From NCBI GenBank assembly GCA_015478945.1, contig JABUQX010018487.1, positions 1-20,000 on the forward strand: a DNA stretch of 20,000 nt, read 5' to 3'. The notes beneath the pieces are model-generated. The model had not been told where the DNA came from and made no database searches. It was given only the letters and a program-made list of their open reading frames with translations. Each line of letters opens with the position of its first letter. Position 1 is the stretch's first letter. This DNA comes from Trachelipus rathkii (taxonomy: Eukaryota; Arthropoda; Malacostraca; Isopoda; Trachelipodidae). Positions 11,003 through 18,961 of this stretch are shown one piece after another. A program made the position numbers and the translations under genes.

Positions 11003-11215
11003 AGAACCAGGAGCAGGGACAGACGGGAAAATAGTGCCAGGGCTCACGGTGTTGATGAACGCAAATGTTTTGTGTGCGAGGAAAGTGGGCATTTGTGGGA
11101 GTCTTGCCCTATGAGGGCAGAAGTGGAAGAACTAAAAAAGAAGAGAAAACCAGTATTCTCGGGAAACGAGAACGCTCCGCCATCATCGGGAGTGGGCCGG
11201 AGCCAACCAGAGTAA
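11003..11215 (+). pseudogene. gag: gag C-terminus with CCHC zinc knuckle (nucleocapsid)
   Basis: A 70-codon frame ending in TAA at 11213-11215 contains C-F-V-C-E-E-S-G-H-L-W-E-S-C at 11066-11107. This is a perfect C-x2-C-x4-H-x4-C zinc knuckle, the nucleic-acid-binding motif of retroelement nucleocapsids. A lysine-rich segment follows (EELKKKRKPV). The pol frame is one base back (-1) and is already open from 11056, so the two frames overlap for about 157 bases. The frame is closed upstream by TAG at 11000, and the link to the capsid piece is lost in the degraded stretch 10747-11002. Confidence 0.75.
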
Positions 11216-11907
11216 TGGAAGCACAAGCAAGTATCCCGGTTAACCAAGGGTGGTCAATACTGAATCCGGAGGCAAGAGAGTTTGTGACGACGGGCCTTAG
11301 CCCTTTACAGCAACGACCAGCAAAAATAAGAAAGACAATAGATGAAACAGCAGATGAAGTAACAACTGGGGTTTATAGAACTAATGGGAGGAATAATTAT
11401 GGTAGAGATGACAGTATCCAGTTGACCCCATTATTACGGTTTAAAATACAGCTTGATAGTAAGGAAACGCTTGCCATAATGGATTCAGGATCACAATACT
11501 GTATTATTGGAGAAAATTTATTAAAAGAGATCGCGAATCCAGAAATAACCAGTAGGTTAATGAAATTGAGAGGTATAGGGGACCCATCTCACTGCACAGA
11601 ATCCCAGAGAACCGCTACTCTGAGAGTGACCATTGACGGAATTGAGTACGGTCGATTTGAATTTATAGTAGTAAAGTATCTGAAAGAAGGTGTCATCTTG
11701 GGAATGCCTTTCCTTACAAAGAATCAGATTAAGTTAAATGTAGCAGAAAAGACGTTTACGCGTTATGGTGAGACGGGCATTATAGAGTATGTACATTTGC
11801 CAACTGACCTTGGAAATTGTGTTCGGGTCGTAACTGCACTACCAGTGTACGTTGTGGAAGGTATAGCCATCATAGAGGATGGATGGGTACGGGTGAAAGC
11901 ATGTTGA
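11056..11907 (+). pseudogene. pol: pol: retroviral-type aspartic protease
   Basis: The protease cleaves the Gag-Pol polyprotein and works as a dimer. The frame is open from 11056, just after TGA 11053, to TGA 11905-11907. Numbering from the ATG at 11065, the catalytic motif D-S-G-S is at residues 140-143. A flap-like RGIGD follows at 169-173, and the C-terminal G-V-I-L-G-M-P-F-L lies at 209-217, the usual hydrophobic-ILG pattern of gypsy proteases. The first about 120 residues are a linker overlapping the gag C-terminus. Translation is expected by -1 frameshift from gag rather than from its own ATG. The terminating TGA lies in the same frame as the RT that follows, so a single stop separates the two domains. 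Confidence 0.85.
11134..11172 (+). promoter_or_regulatory. putative -1 ribosomal frameshift site (A AAA AAG) with downstream hairpin
   Basis: In the gag frame, codons CTA AAA AAG create the in-phase heptamer A AAA AAG at 11134-11140. A 6-bp hairpin follows (TTCTCG 11156-11161 with CGAGAA 11167-11172, 5-nt loop). A second possible stem lies at 11174-11181 with 11196-11203. The site lies inside the gag/pol overlap and the shift direction is the one required. The 15-base spacing to the first stem is longer than the usual 5-9. A AAA AAG is known to support -1 slippage, though it is generally less efficient in eukaryotes than A AAA AAC. Confidence 0.45.
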
Positions 11908-12879
11908 AAGTCGGAACAGATCACACCAAGAACGGGTACAGAATGGGAAAACGAACGTTCGGAAGAATTATTGATCGATAACAAAGAAGAAAAGAATAAA
12001 AGGGGTTATAATAAAAGATTCAGGATGCTACCGGGATTAGTGAAATGGAAAGATAATCAAGGAGAAGTGTTGGTGAAGAAATTGACCGCCGGAAAAACAT
12101 ATTTGGGGAAGGGTGAGATCCTCGGCACAGCACACTTGATGGTAGATGAGGGTGATTTGGTAAAGTTCGAAGCAAAAACGTGTGCAGTAAATACTATAAT
12201 ACAAGAGCCACCGGAACAACCAGTCATTGAACAAGAGTGGACGAAAGAAAGATTGAGTGATGAAATAGAATTTATGGAAGAGTTAACAACTGAACATCGT
12301 GAGAAGATAACAGAAGCATTATGGGACTACCGATCGGTATTTAGCAGAAGTGATGCAGACGTGAGCAGAACATCGATGACACCATACAAAATCAAACTAC
12401 ACGATGACACCCCAATTTACCAAAGAGCAAGAAGGTTCGACCAGAGAACGAATGATGAAATAGAAAGCCAAGTGAGGGAGCTGTGTTTGAGAGACATTGT
12501 GGAACCTTGTGCTTCAGAGTGGAGTTTTCCTATAGTTCCGATTAGAAAAAAAGATGGCACATTACGTCTATGTGTAGACTACCGGAGACTTAATAAAGTA
12601 ACTGAGGCTGACCGATTTCCCATGACCAACATCACCGAAACGATCTTCGGTTGTCATGGAGCTTACTATTTTACAAGTATGGACCTGGTTAAGGGGTATT
12701 ACCAGATGCAGTTGGAGGAAGATAGCAAAGACTATACTGCATTTTCCACAGTAAGCGGACAATACAGGTTTAAAAGATTGAGCTTTGGACTCAAGAATGG
12801 GCCAGCTGCGTTCCAGAGGGAAATGCAACGGATATTAACTGGGTTTCGTAGAGCGCATATAAAAATACTAAGTCGTTAA
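11908..12879 (+). pseudogene. pol: pol: reverse transcriptase, fingers and palm, truncated
   Basis: This part continues the protease frame with no indel and encodes the RNA-dependent DNA polymerase fingers and palm. Numbered from 11971, it shows IVEPCASEWSFPIV (177-190), KKDGTLRLCVDYRRLNK (193-209), motif A FTSMDLVKGYYQMQL (234-248, catalytic D238) and the FGLKNGPAAFQ block (272-282). These are hallmark Ty3/gypsy RT blocks. The frame ends at TAA 12877-12879, just before the catalytic Y-x-D-D would occur. The continuation, in another frame, gives Y-V-E-R instead. As assembled it cannot make an active polymerase. TTG stands at 11971, so no separate start is supported. Confidence 0.92.
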
Positions 12880-13367
12880 TTTATGTAGAACGATGGCTTT
12901 TGATCTCGAAGGATTCGGACGAGCATCTAACCTTAGAGGACAAAACGTGACCATCCATGAAGTGTTCTGTAATGCTCTAATTGTTAAAATATATAAGTGA
13001 ATAAATGGGAAACTTGGGTACAAAAGAAAGTTAATCAATATTTATGCGACATAGAATAAATAATTGGCAAGACAACCGAGTATACAGCAAAAGCTGCCGA
13101 GGTGAGAAAACGTAAAATCATAATCGACACTATTGAGATATTAGTCGAGAAGAAAATGTAGAAGAATTAAGAAGAATAGTGGGTAGAGGTAATAGATTAA
13201 AACTTCCAAGTATGGAAATTCATTCGAAATTGTTCGAGTGTAGAGGAGTTTTATGGCAGCACCTCCTTCTTACGTGCCCTATACGGGTGCGCGTAAGCAG
13301 AAAAGATTTGATGTATATTTGTAATCGACGGAATAGATACTACAATCATTTGACAGAATTAATATAG
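12870..13367 (+). pseudogene. pol: pol: reverse transcriptase palm end, thumb and connection remnant
   Basis: The RT continues here in at least four frame segments. One frame (12870-12947) gives a degenerate YxDD box, Y-V-E-R, followed by LLISKDSDEHLTLE. A second (12947-13051, with TGA at 12998) gives GKLGYKRKL, matching the thumb region's usual K-x-x-LGYK pattern. A third (13072-13158) is the connection, and a fourth (13155-13367) contains NVEELRRIVGRGNR, which corresponds to the common gypsy motif around L-R-x-F-L-G-L-x-N-Y. The order agrees with an ordinary RT, so this is a relic with multiple small indels and not unrelated DNA. Confidence 0.7.
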
Positions 13368-15640
13368 GAGGACGATGTAGGATTTAGGTAAGAGATTGGA
13401 GCGTACCAGATTATTATCATCACTAATGCGAAGGCATAGTTAGAAGTTGTATTGTTAGATCGCTTTAGTCGAACTCGGTATCGGGCCGGAGCTGGCCTTT
13501 GCCAACAGCAGACATGACGAAAGAAAGGGTTTATTTCGTCATATCAGATTCCTCCATTCATTTGCAAAATTGGTGGTTTGTGTTGATACGACATGCTTCT
13601 AGCGCTCACGACCATAGCAAGTCAGATTGTTGGCTATAAGAATGGAGGTATAAAAAAGATTTAATGACCTCCGCTCTCCGTCTCGCGCGCACGACTTTCA
13701 TTCCTTTCTAATAACTGATCCCTTAGACACTTGTTCCTATTTCACGTATACATATTAGAAGGTGGATGTGACTTGTAATTGGTCATGGATTGTTGGTTAT
13801 GATCTCGGCACGCGAATATAGTTTCTCGCTAAAATCTATCCATATTATCTCTCTAGAAAAGAAAACTTGAAGCTTGCGGAACACCTGGTCAGGTGCCACG
13901 AGCAGTAATTGAAGGAGCAGGCGAAGTCGTTGCCCTTCCATTGCGCTCACCAAACGCGGATTCATGTTTTGATTTGAAAATTATTTTTCCAGGTAGGAGT
14001 CAGACTCTCTGTTCAAATGTCTATCACAGATTTTGATTGATGAGATAGTTGAATTCGCCGTAATGGTGATTCTTGGTGGCATGGGGCGCACTGCGGGAGT
14101 GATTGTTGCCGCAATCGTTCTTACATTAATGCCGGAATTATTGCGTGATGTTTCGAGTTATCGAGTGATTATCTACGCAATCAATCATAATTACTTATAA
14201 GAGCACTTGAAAGTAACCTATGGAATAGAAGCGCCCAGTGCCTGAGGAAGTAATATATTAATTGAGGCAGATACCGCGTAATGTTTTTCAAAGTACATAT
14301 GATATATTGAGCTCATCATAGGAACATTGCTGAGTTCGGTGGACATTTAATATAAGGTTCACCCAAGGCTGATAGAAGAAAGAACTACCTGGAGGATGGT
14401 GCACGTTGCAGGTGCTAGGGAAGGTAAGCCATTTTTAAATCTTAAAGACAATTAGGCTAACATTCTGTACCAACTAAATTTAAATATACCATGACTGAGA
14501 GAAATACCCAATGCATGTCCTTAGTATGACGAGGAAAAAAATTTTTCAGAATGATCGGCCAGCAAATGGAGCTGGGGAAAACATCTCAAGAGGATAGAAA
14601 GAAGCAGTGAGGAATGACGAAACCTAACTATGATTGAGTCATTACATATTATATGGTGTAAAAATAGGTATATAGGAGATAAAATCTGATTGATGAATAA
14701 GAAAGAGGCCACATATTTCAGACTTGTAAGCTTGTAAACCCACATTTGTAAAAGAGGGTTTTGCCTGGAATAACGAAGTGTATGGTATAGGGGAGGTAAC
14801 AAAATGTGCGTTATTATTATTTATAGTACATCATTGAGTGAGTCATAGTATGATTCAAGTATTATAATACAGGCAGCGTACTGTACGTTAAATGATATCT
14901 ATTACTGACAATTTGTGGACACATACGTAACGTAAGAATACGGCCATAGTGGATAAGTAATATAGTAGAACTTTAATATGGTAGTAAGGACTAACCTAGG
15001 GGAGGTGGATTATACAAGAGAAGTGCGATAAGTCACACTAATAAACAGAAATATATATTATATATTAGACAGGTGATCACCTCAGCCATTATGTGGTTGT
15101 ATAAATGATGAGATAATATATATTCCACATTAGCTATGGCCTCTTGATTGGGAAGCAAAAATAATATATATAATAATATAGCACTATCTTTAGAAACCTG
15201 AAGCAATAGTTTATAGATTTTTGGGATCGAAGGAACTAATTTTCGCAATGGTGAGAATTCGAGCAATGTGCACGATCAGCTAATATATCAGTTTATTAAC
15301 AACCTGGATGGCGGTGAATAATGTACAGAGGTCAACAGAAACAGTGGTCAATATATTTTATGTTAAAATAGGCGCCAGTTATAAAAGATTTCCAATCGAT
15401 TATATTAATACAAATAGATCAGCAAGCATATAAACAATCTTTGAGAAGAGAGAAGTGTGTGGAGAAATGGGTCACAACAAAATTGAGAAGACCTGATCTA
15501 ATACTTTAAAAAATACTTAATTACTCAGGTACAGAGATGAGGATTTTGCCTATAAACAAATGGAGAAATTTATGTGAGAAACTGAGGAAATAATATATAT
15601 ATGAGAAACTATATTTATAGGTGCAGTGGGTGGGATTCCA
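13368..15640 (+). other. degraded region between RT and integrase; RNase H not recognisable
   Basis: RNase H and a linker are expected here. I find no DAS/TD or other RNase H catalytic blocks in any frame. From the RT catalytic box (12885) to the integrase zinc finger (about 15680) is about 2.8 kb, compared with roughly 1.1-1.3 kb in usual gypsy elements. Around 13660-14130 the base composition is richer in G+C, with CpG clusters such as CTCGCGCGCACG, while 14430-15640 is AT-rich again with TATATA patches. This fits a nested insertion or replaced DNA, but I could identify no termini. Short minus-strand frames (for example 13783-13965 and 14521-14802) have no recognisable content. Confidence 0.5.
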
Positions 15641-15735
15641 GACAACTTGTACATGTAGCGTGACCGGATACACAGACAAGTCTCTGCACACATAGGGACG
15701 AGACAAATTATTAGAATGCGTAAAGTGAAGTATGT
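15641..15735 (+). pseudogene. pol: pol: integrase N-terminal zinc finger, broken part
   Basis: Just upstream of the intact integrase, a frame at 15681-15728 reads SLHT, stop (TAG 15693), then GRDKLLECVK. This corresponds in position and style to the helix between the His pair and the Cys pair of the integrase HHCC zinc-binding domain. The Cys pair itself (C-P-K-C-Q, preceded by C-R-T) is in the next, intact frame. The histidine half is therefore present only as a relic. Confidence 0.5.
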
Positions 15736-17058
15736 GTGGCAATCCAACAAATATACACAGTGGGGGTTGCGAGGGAAGTATGCAGGACTTGCCCGAAGTG
15801 CCAGCTAATGAAGATTGAGCATACGGTAGTATACCCACCTATCTGGAAGATTGAAGTGAAGAATCCATTTGAGATGGTTGCCGTGGACGTTATGTCCATG
15901 CCAAAAACGAGATTGGGAAATGTAGCATGCCTGGTTGCGATCGATCATTGTAGTAAATGGGCAATGGTGAGGCCACTGAAAAATAAGGTAGCAAAAAGTG
16001 TATCAGATGCATTTGAATATCATATGCTACCAAGTTTCATACATGCACCGTACAAGATACTGACCGATAATGGAGTGGAGTTTAGGAGTCGGAGGTTCGA
16101 ACAGATGTTGAGGAGCTACGGGATTGACCACATTTATAGTAGTCCTTATAAGCCATCAAGTAACGGGGCAGTGGAGCGTGTCAATAGAACGTTTGCAGAG
16201 CTAGTGAAGAATGTAGTAGCTGAAGAATTGGATTGGGACATTTGTCTGCCGAGAGTGGTGTTGACATATAACAACACAAAACATACTGAACTGGGGATGT
16301 CACCAGCAGAGAAATTAATGACGGAACATCATGAAAGAGGAGTGATGCTACCCATCCCAAGAGAAGAACAAGGAAAGTGGAGAGAGGGACACCCTAATTG
16401 GTTACCCTATGCAGTGGGTGTAAAAGTTAAAAGGAAGATTATAAGTGTAGATAGGTCAGTAGACAAGAAGTTGGGAGAAAGATTTGCAGGGCCCTACGTA
16501 GTTACCAAAGTTGTATCCGAGGGAATGACGTATGAGATCGAAAGGGAAGGAAAAACCATAAAGGCACATTACTCACATTTGAAAGTTTGGGCAGATCCGC
16601 CGCCTTACTTGCTACAGCATTTTCGACAAGAGAACGAAGAAGTAGAATCAGAGACCTCACAAGTAAACTCGCCTGAAGAAATTGATTCTGAGATGGAGAC
16701 ATCGGAATGTGGGCCCCGATCGGGGTTTTTAAGGAACGTTGCAGTACAAATGGAGAAGAACCATTCGGTCAAGTGTAGGAGGAACCAGTCGGTTGAATGT
16801 GTACAGGACCAGTCGGTCGAAGATGAGCGTGACCCTTGGGTCAGGGGTGGACACAACCGTCCGGAACAGCGCACAACTTTGTGGAGTAAGAACCAGTCGG
16901 TCGTTACGCGGACGGAAAAGAAGAAAGGAGCCCAGTTAAAGAAGGCGTGGCAGATGTTGAAAGAAGTAGCGACAGCAAGCGTCAAAACGAAGAAGGTTGC
17001 AGCAGTACAGACGGACGCAGTGGGAGAGAGAGAGAGAGGAGGACGAGGGATAAAGTAA
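15736..17058 (+). pseudogene. pol: pol: integrase with GPY/F module and repeat-bearing C-terminal tail
   Basis: The integrase inserts the cDNA into the host genome. The open frame is 440 codons, beginning at a GTG that is not a true start because upstream coding is in another frame. Residues 19-23 hold the zinc-finger CPKCQ. The catalytic triad is D51 (AVDVMSM), D111 (LTDNGVEF) and E147 (SSNGAVERVNRTF), with exactly 35 residues between the last two, which is the D,D35E signature. The GPY/F-type module (GERFAGPYVV, residues 247-256) and YSHLKVW (279-285) follow. I see no chromodomain. After residue 290 comes an acidic stretch, then octad repeats (341-372), then a basic K/R-rich end. The catalytic core looks complete. 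TAA closes the frame at 17056. Confidence 0.93.
16756..16851 (+). repeat. four tandem 24-bp (8-residue) repeats in the integrase tail
   Basis: Residues 341-372 of the integrase frame read as four octads: KNHSVKCR, RNQSVECV, QDQSVEDE and RDPWVRGG. The DNA core AACCAGTCGGT is shared by several copies and returns once more near 16890-16900 (NQSVV). The repeats keep the reading frame and grow more divergent toward the 3' side. Confidence 0.7.
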
Positions 17059-17067
17059 GCTCAATAG

Positions 17068-17629
17068 CGTTCAGGGAGAGTGACGGTCCCTCACCTATTT
17101 GATGCAGTGAAACAATTGGAACTGGTTGAAACAACAATGATAGCACAGATAGTGACGCAAACCAGTGACTTTTGATATCGGAGGTTTGAGAGCGTCGTTA
17201 GGTTTCCCGGAGAACAGTTATATATTGGCTGCAATAGAAAGCGACAGGAGTGATTTGGAAGAAGAAACGCCATTTGGCCAATTGGAGGAGGAGTTGCCTG
17301 TATCTGGGACTAGAATGTTAGAAATGGAAGAGAGAGCCCTGAACTCAGCAGAAGAATTAGAAACACCAGAACCGACAAGGAAATCCCTATATGAAGAGTT
17401 GAGGGAAGTTGGGGAAAGCCCGGAGAACATGAATAAAGGTCAAGAACCAGTGTACGTAGAGAATTGTGAACAAGCTGAGGAAAGCCAATACTCGCCACCA
17501 CAAACAAGATCACGAGGATCAGTTCCAGAATTGTCTAACGTACAAGGAAAGATTCTAGAGTACGAAAGACGGACAGAAGCAAAAAAGGCGTCAAGGAGGA
17601 GGAACCAGTGTAATTATTTTTCTTGTTAG
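17068..17629 (+). pseudogene. acidic C-terminal reading frame(s) downstream of integrase
   Basis: After TAA 17056 and TAG 17065 the integrase frame is open again (17068-17172) and reads VPHLFDAVKQLELVETTMIA. Coding sense then passes to a second frame, open from 17156 to TAG 17627-17629. That frame, from a GTG at 17165, is 154 codons, strongly acidic in its middle (many E, with SDLEEETPFGQLEEELP) and basic at the end (KKASRRRNQ). No membrane segment or signal peptide is seen, so there is no case for env. It ends 21 bases before the polypurine tract. It is either a frameshifted extension of pol or a small third gene. I know no family match. Confidence 0.6.
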
Positions 17630-17650
17630 AGATTGGACAACCAATCTCTG

Positions 17651-17658
17651 AGGGGGAG
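17651..17658 (+). other. polypurine tract (plus-strand primer site)
   Basis: AGGGGGAG lies directly upstream of the 3' LTR start (TCGTACA at 17659). This is the expected location and composition for the RNase H-resistant primer of second-strand DNA synthesis in LTR elements. It also fixes the 5' boundary of the 3' LTR. Confidence 0.8.
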
Positions 17659-17789
17659 TCGTACAATAGGGCGATTTAAAGAAATCCCTAAACCAACTAA
17701 AATATTCTGAAATGAAGAAAATCGGTACTAGAATCGCGTCTTTTTATATGTGAAAGTTTTACGTAAAGTTGGTCCAAAACAACGAGTGA

Positions 17790-18131
17790 AATAAAGGTGA
17801 TTTTTACGGAGAACAAGAAAGCAGATTATCAAAGTTCCAGTTGAAAATCATTAACAAGTTAATTAAAGTCCCGCGTATTCGGGTACTAGTGGGAGACCGG
17901 AAACCGAACTTAACATCCAAAGAGCAACTGTTGTGTAAGGACGTAAAGCGGATTGTGAGTGTCAGGCCTTCGAAATCGTGGACATTTGACTGGGACGTCA
18001 GGGAACGATTAAATCCCCAACGCAGATTAATTTACAACGTTAATAATTTAGTGGCGTTTGCCAAAGATATTGGATATAGTCCTCACTGGAGGTTAACGAC
18101 AATTATAGCTGCTCTCATGTACATATTGTAA
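17790..18131 (+). CDS. open reading frame inside the 3' LTR, unidentified
   Basis: A frame opens after TGA 17787 and runs 114 codons to TAA 18129-18131, all within the LTR. The translation has balanced composition and folds plausibly: basic N-terminal half (KLIKVPRIRVLVGDRKP, then SKEQLLCKDVKRIVSVRP), then RERLNPQRRLIYNVNNLV, and a hydrophobic end (WRLTTIIAALMYIL). The only ATG in frame is near the end, so it would need a non-ATG start, splicing or fusion to upstream coding. The matching stretch of the 5' LTR is broken by indels. I recognise no family. The frame may be real LTR-encoded protein, a captured coding fragment, or chance. Confidence 0.3.
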   Translation, partial: NKGDFYGEQESRLSKFQLKIINKLIKVPRIRVLVGDRKPNLTSKEQLLCKDVKRIVSVRPSKSWTFDWDVRERLNPQRRLIYNVNNLVAFAKDIGYSPHWRLTTIIAALMYIL

Positions 18132-18137
18132 AATAAA
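18132..18137 (+). terminator. candidate polyadenylation signal AATAAA in the 3' LTR
   Basis: AATAAA lies about 100 bases before the LTR end, immediately after the LTR open frame, and is followed by a GTGTGGTTTTT stretch that is G/T-rich as downstream elements often are. A positional counterpart exists in the 5' LTR (8793-8798). AATAAA is common in AT-rich DNA, so this remains tentative. Confidence 0.35.
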
Positions 18138-18233
18138 GTGTGGTTTTTCATCGTCTCCAAATAGCTACCGTCCGTTGCCAAGGAACGAATCGTTTATTAT
18201 TAACCATTTGTTGCTCAGCAACCATCCGGTTAC

Positions 18234-18248
18234 AATATATATATATAA

Positions 18249-18299
<51 letters not shown>

Positions 18300-18405
18300 T
18301 ATAATTAAATATATATATTATATATATATATAAATATATATAATATATATATATACGATATATATAAGCCTTTATATATATATATATATTATATATATAA
18401 TATAT

Positions 18406-18451
<46 letters not shown>

Positions 18452-18472
18452 ATATTGATATATATATATAAT
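18234..18472. repeat. (TA)n tract flanking the element on the right
   Basis: This is nearly uninterrupted TATATA from the LTR end to about 18472, with a few C/G interruptions near 18356 and 18368. With the tract at 6859-8244 it shows that the retrotransposon lies within (TA)-rich DNA. Confidence 0.9.
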
Positions 18473-18629
18473 TGATTCCCAGCTTAGGCTCCAGCTTTCG
18501 AAATTTCAAAAGCAATTTAAATTAGAGAGAAAATTAATTAGGGTTAATAAAAGACAATTAAATTTAAATTTTCCAATGATACATGCAATGTCAACAAATA
18601 TCGTCTATTTGGAACTTATGACAGAAGAT

Positions 18630-18635
<6 letters not shown>
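18473..18635. other. non-coding AT-rich spacer
   Basis: A short single-copy-looking stretch with TTAATTAGGG-like AT-rich sequence and no reading frame or motif that I can support. Confidence 0.5.

Positions 18636-18702
<67 letters not shown>
18636..18702. repeat. (TAA)n trinucleotide microsatellite
   Basis: About 22 nearly perfect TAA units in a row, ending at a T run. It is a simple microsatellite. Confidence 0.95.
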
Positions 18703-18706
<4 letters not shown>

Positions 18707-18722
18707 TTTTCATCTATATGAG

Positions 18723-18765
18723 CGTTTCAAACGCACTTTAAAAGATCTCAGAAACGCAGCGTTTA
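18723..18765. promoter_or_regulatory. pair of GCGTTT palindromes
   Basis: GCGTTT-C-AAACGC occupies 18723-18735 and AAACGC-A-GCGTTT occupies 18753-18765. Both are perfect 6+1+6 inverted repeats of the same hexamer with opposite polarity, 17 bases apart, in otherwise AT-rich DNA. Such arrangements can be protein-binding sites. No adjacent gene supports a specific role. Confidence 0.3.
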
Positions 18766-18824
18766 TATAGAAAGTAGAAAAGGCTTGAAGTGTTGTTTGC
18801 CTACTTGAGCAGAGCTTTATAATA

Positions 18825-18915
18825 AGTATATATAGTATATAGTTTGCTGCCATTATATATATATAATATATATGATAATAATAATATAGTATATGATATA
18901 TAAATATAAGATTAT

Positions 18916-18953
<38 letters not shown>

Positions 18954-18961
18954 TGCTGCCA
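18825..18961. repeat. (TA)-rich tract with a 17-bp direct repeat
   Basis: TATATAGTTTGCTGCCA occurs at 18836-18852 and again at 18945-18961, separated by A/T-only DNA. The copies may come from slippage, local duplication, or target-site duplication by an A/T-rich insertion. Confidence 0.7.

Larger units (their letters stand above)
8246..18235 (+). mobile_element. degraded Ty3/gypsy (Metaviridae) LTR retrotransposon, about 10 kb
   Basis: The element has flanking direct LTRs, a polypurine tract at the 3' LTR boundary, and gag-pol reading frames in the order capsid-like region, CCHC knuckle, aspartic protease, reverse transcriptase, then integrase. RT before integrase is the Ty3/gypsy order; in Ty1/copia integrase comes first. 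The termini read roughly TGTACA...GTTACA, the usual LTR end type. The element is dead as assembled: gag has several frame changes and stops, RT is cut before its catalytic YxDD, RNase H is not recognisable, and the integrase zinc finger is broken. Part of this damage may be sequencing or assembly error. It lies between two A/T-only tracts, so no target-site duplication can be read. Confidence 0.95.
17659..18235 (+). repeat. 3' LTR of the retrotransposon
   Basis: It is about 577 bases long and collinear with the 5' LTR. It starts right after the polypurine tract and ends at GGTTACAA next to a (TA)n tract. An AATAAA at 18132-18137 could serve as a polyadenylation signal, and the corresponding 5' LTR site also has one. 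The two LTRs differ by many single- and few-base indels and by substitutions. The element is therefore old, or the consensus is poor in one copy. Confidence 0.9.

Noticed and set aside
9969..12950. Alternative genetic code with TGA as tryptophan
   Set aside because: Several TGA codons sit in otherwise open frames, but TAA and TAG interruptions and indels occur as well, and TGG is used normally for tryptophan. Decay or assembly error explains this better.
16400..17058. Chromodomain in the integrase C-terminus
   Set aside because: The tail shows the GPY/F module, acidic and repeat parts, but none of the aromatic-cage pattern of a chromodomain.
17156..17629. Envelope gene (third ORF of an errantivirus-like element)
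   Set aside because: No signal peptide, no transmembrane segment, no cysteine pattern or furin-type site. The product is an acidic soluble-looking polypeptide.
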